Assembly (NCBI GenBank): GCA_036276235.1
Contig: DATBDZ010000310.1
Location: 1 to 10,277 of the forward strand
DNA length: 10,277 bases
Origin: JANWHF01 sp036276235
GTDB lineage: Bacteria; Planctomycetota; Phycisphaerae; Tepidisphaerales; Tepidisphaeraceae
Direction of reading: 5' to 3'
Shown here: positions 1 to 6,323 of the stretch, in pieces
How positions within the stretch are numbered: position 1 is the first letter of the stretch
Layout of the letters: the number at the start of each line of letters is the position of its first letter
Program-made: the position numbers and the translations under genes
Notes under the pieces: model-generated
The model's input: the letters and a program-made list of their open reading frames with translations, nothing else
Databases searched by the model: none
What the model was told of the DNA's origin: nothing

Positions 1-17
1 ACGAGGCATGGAAGCTG

Positions 18-42
18 TGTTACACCCTTCGGTGGTGTAACA
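18..42. repeat. 9-bp inverted repeat, possible operator
   Basis: TGTTACACC (18-26) is the exact reverse complement of GGTGTAACA (34-42), with a 7-base spacer. No T-run follows on the + strand, so it is less likely to be a terminator of an upstream gene than a protein-binding dyad, although the gene to the left is outside the window and this cannot be excluded. It contains two of the four TGTNACA motifs of the leader. Confidence 0.6.
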
Positions 43-100
43 GGGGCGATGAGGACATAAGTTTACTTATCATCATCGGTTGCGCGATGAGCATCGGCGC

Positions 101-124
101 TGTGACACAGGCGCAGCTGTAACA
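101..124. promoter_or_regulatory. Second TGTNACA pair, candidate regulator site
   Basis: TGTGACA (101-107) and TGTAACA (118-124) lie 17 bases apart start to start. The first pair (18-24 and 36-42) is 18 bases apart. The two pairs are about 80 bases apart, and the second lies just upstream of a GATAAT hexamer at 144-149. The arrangement resembles binding of a dimeric activator or repressor upstream of the operon. TGTAACA also loosely resembles -35 elements of some ECF sigma factors. Neither reading is proven; the regulator is not encoded in the window. Confidence 0.35.
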
Positions 125-349
125 TTTGTATCATTCATTGCGCGATAATGCGAATCGAACCACGCGCTACGGCGCCATCGCCGCTTCAATGCAGGCATTT
201 CCCGACGCGGCTGGCTAATTGCGAACACGTCATAGGCCTAAAGTCCCATTTTCTTCGGCCGGGATTTGTCAGACACTTTGGACGCGCGGCAGTGGGGGTT
301 TCAAATTCCGCGCGCAATCGAACAGTCTCACAATTAAACGAGGAGCAAA

Positions 350-922
350 ATGGCGGACACGCAAATGCAGAACGACTGGACGAAGCCTGCGGCGGTGGCG
401 ATCCCCAAAGGGGGATACTTCAAGGACAAGGTCGAGCAGGGCCGCTACGGCCCGATCTTTCCGAAGACGCCTACTTGCTACGGCTTCTCGATCATCGCGA
501 AGATCGTTCCGGGCAGTGAGGGCAAATTTTATGAATATGCGAGGAATATTGAAACCGCCGTGGCGGGCTCGCCGGATGTCCTGGCCGTGCTGAAGCTTCA
601 TTACCTGCGCTGGAATCTCTTTGAAATCAAAGGGGATACCTACTTTCAGTATATGGGCATCTTCGACACCGATTTCGACAAATACACCGAGGACGCCGTG
701 GCGATCTTCTCTGCCACGGGGTTGCGTACCGTCTTTGAGAATCTCGAGGGATTTCCCAAAGACTGGCAGACCAATGCGCCGGCGTTCATCAAATTCGTGC
801 GCGATCATCACCGCCCGTGCTTCCTGGAATACGCTGAATATCCGTACGTCAGCGCCGACGAGATCAAAAAAGCGCTGAAGCTCAAGGCGGGTTTTTCCGA
901 CATGCTCGACCAGATGCAGTGA
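350..922 (+). CDS. Ferredoxin-like alpha/beta-barrel protein, DyP-associated, function unknown
   Basis: This is a soluble 190-residue protein with no signal peptide or membrane segment. Residues about 43-130 look like one dimeric alpha/beta-barrel (ferredoxin-like) unit: a first strand (CYGFSIIAKIVPG), a helix (KFYEYARNIETAV), a second strand pair (LKLHYLRWNLFEI and TYFQYMGIFDTDFDKY) and a further helix. The 'LHYLRW...F.iFDTDFDKYTED' pattern recalls heme-peroxidase-like DyP/catalase-associated domains and antibiotic-biosynthesis-monooxygenase folds. I do not see the DyP heme-ligand motif. The start is supported by AGGAG at 341-345. It is the first gene of a compact operon that also encodes a full DyP peroxidase, so a helper or heme/substrate-binding role is plausible but inferred. 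No named family is recognised with confidence. Confidence 0.93.
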   Translation: MADTQMQNDWTKPAAVAIPKGGYFKDKVEQGRYGPIFPKTPTCYGFSIIAKIVPGSEGKFYEYARNIETAVAGSPDVLAVLKLHYLRWNLFEIKGDTYFQYMGIFDTDFDKYTEDAVAIFSATGLRTVFENLEGFPKDWQTNAPAFIKFVRDHHRPCFLEYAEYPYVSADEIKKALKLKAGFSDMLDQMQ

Positions 923-952
923 TCGGCCCACGACTTACCAGGAGTAGCTGAC

Positions 953-1369
953 ATGAATGCGACTGACCCGATGGTGGCGATCCGCCACTACATTGATGCG
1001 TTCAATAAGGGCGACGCGGAGCGGATGGCGGCCGTTTTCGCGGTTCCGGGCTCAATCCTTGACGGCATGGCACCGCATGTCTGGCACGGACCCACCGCCA
1101 CGCAGGATTGGTACAAAGATGTGTTGACTGAAGGTAAACAGCATGGCGCATCCGGATATGTTGTGACCCTCGCTGAGCCGTTGCACAACAATGTTACTGG
1201 AGACAGCGCTTATGTCGTCGTTCCGGCGACCATGACGTTCAAGGTGCAGGGCGCGCAGGTTACGCAAAGCGGCGCGGTCTTTACCGTGGCGCTTCGTAAG
1301 GTCGGCGACGGGTGGCGCATCGCGGCCTGGGCATGGGCCAAAGGAACGCCACGGAAGCACGGCGCATAG
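953..1369 (+). CDS. NTF2-like / SnoaL-like domain protein
   Basis: A 138-residue protein with the layout of the NTF2-like superfamily (SnoaL, DUF4440, ketosteroid-isomerase-like). The N-terminal helix is IRHYIDAFNKGDAERMAAVF, followed by a cone-shaped strand set ending in GAVFTVALRKVGDGWRIAAWAWAKG. Such proteins bind small hydrophobic molecules; some are isomerases or cyclases, many have no known activity. There is no signal peptide, so it should be cytosolic. AGGAG at 940-944 sits 8 bases before the ATG, and the gene begins 30 bases after the previous one, so it is probably co-transcribed. The neighbouring DyP peroxidase suggests it may bind or rearrange the same substrate or product. The family call is good; the function is inference. 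Confidence 0.93.
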   Translation: MNATDPMVAIRHYIDAFNKGDAERMAAVFAVPGSILDGMAPHVWHGPTATQDWYKDVLTEGKQHGASGYVVTLAEPLHNNVTGDSAYVVVPATMTFKVQGAQVTQSGAVFTVALRKVGDGWRIAAWAWAKGTPRKHGA

Positions 1370-1406
1370 TGCGCCGGCTATGGGTAACAGCGGTGCAGGC
1401 GTTCCA

Positions 1407-2756
1407 ATGAATACCAGCGAAGAGACCACCCTCGAATTCGACGACATTCAGCACATCCTGCTGACTCGCGCGCCCGCGTTAACGGGCCGGTATGAATTCC
1501 TGTCATTTCGAGACACGGCCGGTGGACGCGCGTGGCTTTCGGAGACGCTGGAACTGGTGCAGTCCGTTCAGCAGGCACGCAGTTCAATCGGGAAAGACCG
1601 GCGTTGGGTGACGGTCGCCTTCACCTGGAATGGCCTGCGCGCGTTGGGGTTGGATGAAGCATCGCTGGCTACGTTTCCCGAGGAGTTCAAGCAGGGCATG
1701 GTAGCCCGCGCCCAAATGCTCGGCGACACCGGCGCCAATCATCCGGATCACTGGGTCGGCGGTCTTGCCAGTCCGGAGCTTCATGCGATCGTCATCCTCT
1801 TTGCCCGCGATGCGGCGGAGCGTGAGCGATGTGGCGCGGAACATCAGAAACTTGTCGCCAGGTGCGGTGGCGTGAAATTGCTTTCGGCGCTGGATCTGGA
1901 AGCCGTTCCCCCGTTCGACCATGCGCACGATCATTTCGGCTATCGTGATCGGCTTTCGCAGCCGGTGATTGCCGGCTCGGGCGAGGAGCCGACGCCGGGG
2001 TCGGGCGCGCCTCTGAAAGCCGGCGAGTTTATTCTGGGATATCCCGATGAATCCGGCCCCGGTCCGGCGTTGCCACAGCCGCAAGTGCTCTCGCGCAACG
2101 GCAGCTTCATGGCCTATCGGCGGTTGGAGGAGCACGTCGGTGCATTTCGCGATTTTCTCGCGCAGCACGGCCAAACGCCGCAAGAGCGGGAACTCATCGC
2201 CGCCAAGTTGATGGGTCGATGGCGAAGCGGCGCTCCGCTGGTTCTGGCTCCGGACAAGGATGACCCGGCGCTGGGCGCCGATCCGCAGCGAAACAACAAT
2301 TTCGATTACGCGAAGATGGACCCAAAGGGTTATCACGTCCCGCTGGGCGCGCACATCAGACGGATGAATCCGCGCGATACAGCCGCGAACATGAACCGCC
2401 GACGCATGATCCGGCGCGGGGCGACCTATGGCCCGGCGCTGCCGGAAGGCGCGCCGGAGGATGGCCAGGAGCGCGGCATCGCCGCGTTTGTGATCTGTGG
2501 GAGTCTCATTCGGCAATTCGAATTCGCTCAAAATGTGTGGGTCAACGACAAAGCCTTCCACGAGCTGGAAAACGAGCGCGACCCGATCATCGGCAACCAG
2601 GACGGCACCCTGGAATTCAAGATTCCCAAGCGGCCGATCCGCAAGAAGATCACGGGCCTGCCTGCCTTCACCACCGTGAGGGGTGGCGCGTATTTCTTTC
2701 TCCCCGGCCTCAAGGCATTGCGCCACCTGGCCAGCCTCGGCGAAAACCGCACGTAA
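1407..2756 (+). CDS. DyP-type heme peroxidase
   Basis: Dye-decolorizing-type peroxidases use heme and hydrogen peroxide to oxidise bulky aromatic or other reductants. Numbered from an in-frame ATG at 1380, the conserved parts are: the distal motif FGYRDRLSQP (186-195) with the catalytic Asp190; NGSFMAYRRL (240-249); the proximal heme-ligand motif PLGAHIRRMNPR (321-332) with His325; the distal Arg in a RRG motif (345-347); and the closing DPIIGNQDGTLEF with TTVRGGAYFFLPG. Both halves of the fold are present, and at about 450 residues it resembles the longer DyP classes rather than the short Tat-secreted ones. There is no Tat or Sec signal, so it is likely cytosolic. I prefer ATG 1407, which has a weak GCAGG upstream; ATG 1380 has no ribosome binding site and would add nine residues. 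Oddity: the usual GXXDG motif reads GYRDR, so its last Gly is Arg. Confidence 0.97.
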   Translation: MNTSEETTLEFDDIQHILLTRAPALTGRYEFLSFRDTAGGRAWLSETLELVQSVQQARSSIGKDRRWVTVAFTWNGLRALGLDEASLATFPEEFKQGMVARAQMLGDTGANHPDHWVGGLASPELHAIVILFARDAAERERCGAEHQKLVARCGGVKLLSALDLEAVPPFDHAHDHFGYRDRLSQPVIAGSGEEPTPGSGAPLKAGEFILGYPDESGPGPALPQPQVLSRNGSFMAYRRLEEHVGAFRDFLAQHGQTPQERELIAAKLMGRWRSGAPLVLAPDKDDPALGADPQRNNNFDYAKMDPKGYHVPLGAHIRRMNPRDTAANMNRRRMIRRGATYGPALPEGAPEDGQERGIAAFVICGSLIRQFEFAQNVWVNDKAFHELENERDPIIGNQDGTLEFKIPKRPIRKKITGLPAFTTVRGGAYFFLPGLKALRHLASLGENRT

Positions 2757-2774
2757 ATAAAAAGGACGTTCAAT

Positions 2775-3791
2775 ATGAGCAATGTCATTCGGCTCGGGCG
2801 AACGTACAACCAGGACCATGTCGCGCGGAAATACACGCCGGGCAAACGCAGATTGAGCATCTACTGGACCTGGAGCTATCCATGGGAATCAAACCGTGAT
2901 ATCGCGGACATGGATAACCGGTTCTCGACCATGACCGAAGTGCGGCGTGTGGCGTGGCCAGCCTATGAGACGCCGGAGTGGCGCGCGGCCCAGTTTCTTC
3001 AGGGAATCGCCGGAACTTTGGAGCTGTTTCACCGCTCCACGCTTGCCTTTCAGGATCTTGCGGCGGAGGTGACCGGCAATGCGGTAGCCGTATATCAGCG
3101 CATCGATCAGGCAGGATTTAAGCTGGAAATTGACGATCGTATCCTGGCGGATACGGACACGCTGTTGGTGTTTGGCCTGGATCATCTCGTCTCCGAGCAG
3201 GAAGCCGCGCCGGCGGAGGTGGAGGCGATCCGTGAATGGCTCAAGCGCGAAGATACCTGTCTTCTGTTGGCGCCCCATCACGATGTGGGACTCACCGAGG
3301 ATTTCAAGCAGCGACAGATGGAATATGCGCACCATGGCGATCCGCTTGTGCCGCGCCAGCAGCGTTTTAGCCAATACACTCGATCGCTGATGAAGGCGCT
3401 GGACGTTCCGGTGATGAACCAATACGGGCTGCGTCCGGCACTGGTGCCTGGCACGCGCGACATCGCGCCGCTGACGACTTACCGCGATGTAGACAAACTC
3501 GGGTTGTTCAACAACGTCCCGACGCTCAATTTCCATCCCCATCTCCCGCACTATGCGCTGACCACGGATGATGCGAAGAGTGCGGTGCTGCTGGCGCGTC
3601 AGCCGGTGGACATGGCCAGACCGCATCCGTTCACCGAGGCCGGCAACAAGGAGCTCAACGCGTTTGTCTGGATGCCGCCCAGCGGCAAACGAGCCGCGAA
3701 TATCGTGCTGGTGGATTCGACAAACTTCACCACGCTCTTCGGCGGAACCGATAGCTTGAAACACTTCTGGAAGAATCTAGCGTCGATGTAA
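2775..3791 (+). CDS. Uncharacterised protein with probable GATase/DUF4350-like fold
   Basis: A 338-residue soluble protein of no family I can name with certainty. Residues about 128-172 (DTLLVFGLDHLVS, then helix AEVEAIREWLKR, then TCLLLAPHHDVG) follow the pattern 'dlLvi..p..ls..E...l..wl..gg.llll' of GATase-fold domains such as DUF4350, ThuA and GldG-like proteins. The tail ANIVLVDSTNFTTLFGGTDSLKHFWKN (308-334) matches the usual end of such domains, where a strand and 'DS..f' precede a C-terminal helix. No catalytic Cys is seen in a nucleophile elbow, so amidotransferase activity is unlikely. The middle is rich in His, Tyr and Pro (for example LNFHPHLPHY, 251-260), which could bind a metal. 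AAGGA at 2762-2766 precedes the ATG, and the gene starts 18 bases after the DyP stop codon. No signal peptide or membrane segment is visible. Confidence 0.94.
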   Translation: MSNVIRLGRTYNQDHVARKYTPGKRRLSIYWTWSYPWESNRDIADMDNRFSTMTEVRRVAWPAYETPEWRAAQFLQGIAGTLELFHRSTLAFQDLAAEVTGNAVAVYQRIDQAGFKLEIDDRILADTDTLLVFGLDHLVSEQEAAPAEVEAIREWLKREDTCLLLAPHHDVGLTEDFKQRQMEYAHHGDPLVPRQQRFSQYTRSLMKALDVPVMNQYGLRPALVPGTRDIAPLTTYRDVDKLGLFNNVPTLNFHPHLPHYALTTDDAKSAVLLARQPVDMARPHPFTEAGNKELNAFVWMPPSGKRAANIVLVDSTNFTTLFGGTDSLKHFWKNLASM

Positions 3792-3816
3792 TCGAGACAA
3801 GAGAGGACCGGGTGCA

Positions 3817-5151
3817 TTGCGGCGCAATAGACAAGCCGAGTCTTCCGATTGTCGTTTCCGGCGTGCACTTGCGTTGCTCATGCTGGCTGTAGCCGTGAGT
3901 TCATCGGGCGTTCGCGCAGATGGGCCGGCGGCCCCGCCCGCGTCCCCCGCTCCCGATGCACCTACGTTCGCCACCTCGAAGCTGACGGGAAATTGGTGGG
4001 GGGCGCGCGATACGCTCGCGTCCAAGGGTGTCGAGCTGGATGTCAGCCTCACCCAGTTTTATCAAGGCGTCACGCGCGGCGGCATTGACACGGGCTTTGA
4101 CTACGGCGGCAAGCTCGATTCCTACTTACGGTTTGATGGAAGTAAAGCCGGCCTCGTGCCAGGGCTTTCCATCACGGCTCATCTCGAGACCAGATACGGC
4201 CAGGACATCAACAACGACGACGGCATGCTCGCTTTCGGAAATTTCAACATGGCGTTTCCCACGGCGAACGAATCCGCCACGGGACTCACCGCCCTGAAGT
4301 TGACGCAAACGTTCGGCGACCACTTCATGCTCATCGCCGGCAAGATCAACACGCTGGATGACTTCCGGCTGAACTTCACCGGTTTTAACGGGCTTGAGCG
4401 CTTCATGAACAGCGCGATGGTAGCCAACATCATCAATGCGAGGACGATCCCATATTCGACGTATGGCGGGGGATTCAGCGTGTTTTCAAATGAGGGCCCA
4501 CAATTTTTGTTCCTCGCTCGCGACCCCGACAATCATCCGACGACCGCTGATTTGGACAAACTCTTCGCACGTGGCGTCGTTCTAAGCGCGTCACTACGAA
4601 TGCCGGTAACTCCGATGGGGCTGCGCGGGACTCAGGTCATCGGTGGAAACTGGAGCAGCCGCGACTACACGTCGCTCGAGCCCACGGCGTGGACAAATCC
4701 TCCCGGCCAGGGAACGCCCGCGCCGCAGGAATCAGGCTCCTGGGCACTTTACTACAACTTCGATCAGTACCTTTGGATCAGCTCATCAAATGCGGACAGG
4801 AACGTCGGTATTTTTGGAATGTTTGGGTTATCCGATGGCAATCCAAACTTCGTGCGTTGGAATGCAACAGTGGGCGTGGGCGGGAGTGGTCTGATCCCCG
4901 GCCGAAAATATGACACGTGCGGCCTGGGGTATTTTTACCTGGGCTTGTCCGAACAATTCAAGGATTTACTGGCAGGTCCGACCGCGCCACCAGGGGTGGC
5001 GCAGCGCGATGAGCAAGGCGTTGAGTTGTATTACAACGTCGCCATCGCTCCCTGGTGTCACCTGACCGCGGACCTGCAAGTCGTCGAGCCGAGCACGCGG
5101 GCCACGGATATGACCGTATTGGCCGGTGCCCGGCTCAAGATTGATTTTTGA
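3817..5151 (+). CDS. OprB-type carbohydrate-selective porin
   Basis: A 444-residue outer-membrane beta-barrel precursor. A basic N-region ending FRR is followed by a hydrophobic stretch (ALALLMLAVAV, 17-27) and a probable signal peptidase I site after VRA (residue 34). The mature protein starts with an Ala/Pro-rich linker, then LTGNWWGARDTLASKGVELD, the hallmark N-terminus of OprB porins. Alternating strands follow, and the C-terminal residue is Phe (LKIDF), as expected for assembly by the BAM complex. OprB proteins allow diffusion of sugars and other small solutes. The start is TTG with GAGAGG at 3801-3806. An ATG at 3880 would leave a signal peptide without positive charges, so TTG is preferred. 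The gene follows the previous one by 25 bases and its stop overlaps the next start (TGATG), so uptake is tied to the peroxidase operon. The actual solute is unknown. Confidence 0.95.
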   Translation: MRRNRQAESSDCRFRRALALLMLAVAVSSSGVRADGPAAPPASPAPDAPTFATSKLTGNWWGARDTLASKGVELDVSLTQFYQGVTRGGIDTGFDYGGKLDSYLRFDGSKAGLVPGLSITAHLETRYGQDINNDDGMLAFGNFNMAFPTANESATGLTALKLTQTFGDHFMLIAGKINTLDDFRLNFTGFNGLERFMNSAMVANIINARTIPYSTYGGGFSVFSNEGPQFLFLARDPDNHPTTADLDKLFARGVVLSASLRMPVTPMGLRGTQVIGGNWSSRDYTSLEPTAWTNPPGQGTPAPQESGSWALYYNFDQYLWISSSNADRNVGIFGMFGLSDGNPNFVRWNATVGVGGSGLIPGRKYDTCGLGYFYLGLSEQFKDLLAGPTAPPGVAQRDEQGVELYYNVAIAPWCHLTADLQVVEPSTRATDMTVLAGARLKIDF

Positions 5152-6035
5152 TGGTGCACCCTATGGAAATCCTGCAAAAGATCGTTCCTGTCGCGATGCT
5201 TGTCTTTGTTCTCTCCAGCATGCTGGCCATGGGGCTGGGCCTCACGCTGGCACAGGTCATCGCGCCGCTGCGCAATGTGCGTCTGGTGTCGATGTCGCTG
5301 CTGGCGAATTTTGTGTTGATGCCGCTGACGGCCTTTGGGCTTGGCAAATTGCTGCGGCTGGATGAGCCGCTCGCGGTGGGCCTGCTGCTGCTGGGCACCG
5401 CCGCGGGCGCGCCGTTCTTGCCGAAGCTGGCGCAGATCGCCAAGGGCAATCTGGCGTTTGCGGTGGGCCTGATGGTGCTGCTGATGGTCATCACCGTCGG
5501 CTATCTGCCGCTGGTGTTGCCGGTATTTTTACCGGGAGTATCGGTTAATCCAGCCAAGATCGCCCGGTCCCTGTGCCTGCTCATGTTGCTTCCGCTGGCC
5601 GTGGCACTGGTTGTGAAAGCAAAGGTTCCAGCTTTCGCCGGGCGAGCCAAACCGCCGCTCGACAAGACCTCAAGCCTGAGCCTCATCGTATTAATCTTGC
5701 TGCTCTGCATTGTGAACTTTAGCAGCGTTCTTTCAGTATTCGGCACGCGCGGCATTCTGTCCGCCCTCCTCTTTGTAGCGGCAGGTTACGCCTTCGGATG
5801 GCTCCTCGGCGGGCCGACCCAGGACACGCGCCCTGTGCTGGGCTTAGGCACCGCACAGCGCAACATCGCCGCCGCGCTGGTGGTAGCCAGCCAGAGTTTC
5901 ACCGATCCAAAGGTGGTCGTGATGGTGGTGGTCGTCGCGATTGTCGGCCTGCTGATCCTCATGCCGCTGTCGAGGATGCTGAGCAAGGGGAACAGGGCGG
6001 TTGAGAAAACGGACGAGATCGCACTTGTCCCATAA
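5151..6035 (+). CDS. Bile acid:sodium symporter (BASS/SBF) family transporter
   Basis: A 294-residue inner-membrane protein with about eight to ten hydrophobic helices. Family marks are the segment GTAAGAPFLPKLAQIAKGN (82-100), matching the crossover region before 'la.GN..ls', and GLGTAQRNIAAALVVA (231-246), matching the second crossover motif with Gln236. BASS proteins move organic anions (bile acids, pyruvate, pantoate and related acids), usually with Na+. The ATG overlaps the porin stop by one base (TGATG), indicating translational coupling; a TTG at 5148 and an ATG at 5163 are other possible starts. Oddity: where Na+-coupled members have Glu four residues before the Gln, this protein has Leu, and the following residue is Arg instead of Asn, so ion coupling may differ. 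It is the last gene of the operon; a hairpin follows at 6067-6093. Confidence 0.95.
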   Translation: MVHPMEILQKIVPVAMLVFVLSSMLAMGLGLTLAQVIAPLRNVRLVSMSLLANFVLMPLTAFGLGKLLRLDEPLAVGLLLLGTAAGAPFLPKLAQIAKGNLAFAVGLMVLLMVITVGYLPLVLPVFLPGVSVNPAKIARSLCLLMLLPLAVALVVKAKVPAFAGRAKPPLDKTSSLSLIVLILLLCIVNFSSVLSVFGTRGILSALLFVAAGYAFGWLLGGPTQDTRPVLGLGTAQRNIAAALVVASQSFTDPKVVVMVVVVAIVGLLILMPLSRMLSKGNRAVEKTDEIALVP

Positions 6036-6066
6036 TCCCACCGTTGCACGACATTCCAGAAACGGA

Positions 6067-6093
6067 ATAAGCCTCGGAATCTCCGAGGCTTAT
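6067..6093. terminator. Hairpin between convergent BASS gene and tRNA-Gly
   Basis: A perfect 11-bp stem, ATAAGCCTCGG (6067-6077) with CCGAGGCTTAT (6083-6093), closes a 5-base loop AATCT. It lies 32 bases after the BASS stop codon on the + strand and 6 bases after the 3' end of the tRNA on the - strand. On the - strand the arm ends in TTAT and is followed by a modest T-containing stretch (TCCGTTT). Neither side has a long T-run. A shared bidirectional terminator or a tRNA-processing structure is the natural reading. Confidence 0.65.
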
Positions 6094-6099
6094 CAGCAA

Positions 6100-6170
6100 G
6101 CGGGCGAAGGGGGTCGAACCCTCGACATTCACGTTGGCAACGTGACGCTCTACCACTGAGCTACGCCCGC
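6100..6170 (-). tRNA. tRNA-Gly (anticodon GCC)
   Basis: The - strand folds into a standard 71-base cloverleaf. The acceptor stem GCGGGCG pairs fully with CGCCCGC. The D arm is GCTC-AGTGGTA-GAGC. The anticodon stem TCACG/CGTGA closes the loop TTGCCAA with anticodon GCC. The T arm GAGGG-TTCGACC-CCCTT has one G-T pair at its base. CCA is not encoded; TTG follows the 3' end, so CCA must be added enzymatically. It has its own promoter (6185-6213) and faces the BASS gene tail to tail. Confidence 0.97.
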
Positions 6171-6184
6171 GTTATCGCGGCGAA

Positions 6185-6213
6185 ATACTAGTACGGTTAT
6201 CGGCTCATTGCAA
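6185..6213 (-). promoter_or_regulatory. Sigma70-like promoter of tRNA-Gly
   Basis: On the - strand, TTGCAA (6213-6208) and TAGTAT (6190-6185) are separated by exactly 17 bases and resemble the TTGACA/TATAAT pair. The -10 box ends 14 bases before the tRNA 5' end (6170), so transcription would start a few bases upstream of the mature tRNA, as is usual for tRNA genes. Confidence 0.6.
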
Positions 6214-6245
6214 GCGGGGCTGAAATTCGGGTTGCTGTGCGAGGA

Positions 6246-6273
6246 GGGTTCAGGGTTCGGGGTTCAGGGTTCA
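6246..6273. repeat. Heptamer tandem repeat GGGTTCA x4
   Basis: Four head-to-tail copies of GGGTTCA (6246-6252, 6253-6259, 6260-6266, 6267-6273), with one variant (GGGTTCG in copy 2). The block is flanked by an 11-base direct repeat, GCTGAAATTCG, at 6219-6229 and 6289-6299; both flanking copies are followed by a TTGCTG. It lies between the tRNA gene promoter and the end of the SGNH gene and is non-coding. It resembles the short GGGTTC-type arrays scattered in some bacterial genomes; its function is unknown. Confidence 0.85.
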
Positions 6274-6323
6274 GGCTTTTGCAACTGAGCTGAAATTCGA
6301 TTGCTGCCTCGTCTGCTGTCTTG

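Larger units (their letters stand above)
1..349. other. Non-coding leader upstream of the DyP operon
   Basis: I see no convincing gene here; the open frames in this stretch run into the following gene in the wrong frame. What it holds is an unusual density of short symmetric elements in the first 150 bases: a 9-bp inverted repeat (18-26 with 34-42), a 6-bp dyad ATAAGT/ACTTAT (57-62 with 65-70), an 11-base odd palindrome CTGTGACACAG (100-110), and a direct repeat TTGCGCGAT (80-88 and 138-146). A GATAAT hexamer at 144-149 resembles a sigma70 -10 box but has no well-spaced -35 box, so the operon promoter is not settled. From about 150 to 335 I see nothing distinctive. A Shine-Dalgarno AGGAG at 341-345 serves the first gene. 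Confidence 0.7.

Noticed and set aside
269..931. - strand open frame opposite the first gene
   Set aside because: The + strand gene has a good ribosome binding site and a fold-like pattern; the antisense product is basic and featureless.
1407..2756. DyP as encapsulin cargo or Tat-exported enzyme
   Set aside because: The C-terminus (LASLGENRT) does not show the usual cargo peptide, no encapsulin gene is present, and the N-terminus lacks a twin-Arg signal.
1584..2819. Long open frame on the - strand opposite the DyP gene
   Set aside because: It is fully antisense to a gene with clear DyP motifs. Its product is Arg/His-rich without recognisable domains, typical of a shadow frame in GC-rich DNA.
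2775..3791. Active glutamine amidotransferase
   Set aside because: The fold pattern is suggestive, but no Cys nucleophile elbow with a matching His/Glu pair could be found.
6100..6170. tRNA-Gly as attachment site of an integrated element
   Set aside because: No integrase gene and no second copy of the tRNA 3' end are visible in the window.
6246..6273. CRISPR array
   Set aside because: The units are 7 bases, directly abutting, with no spacers and no cas genes nearby.
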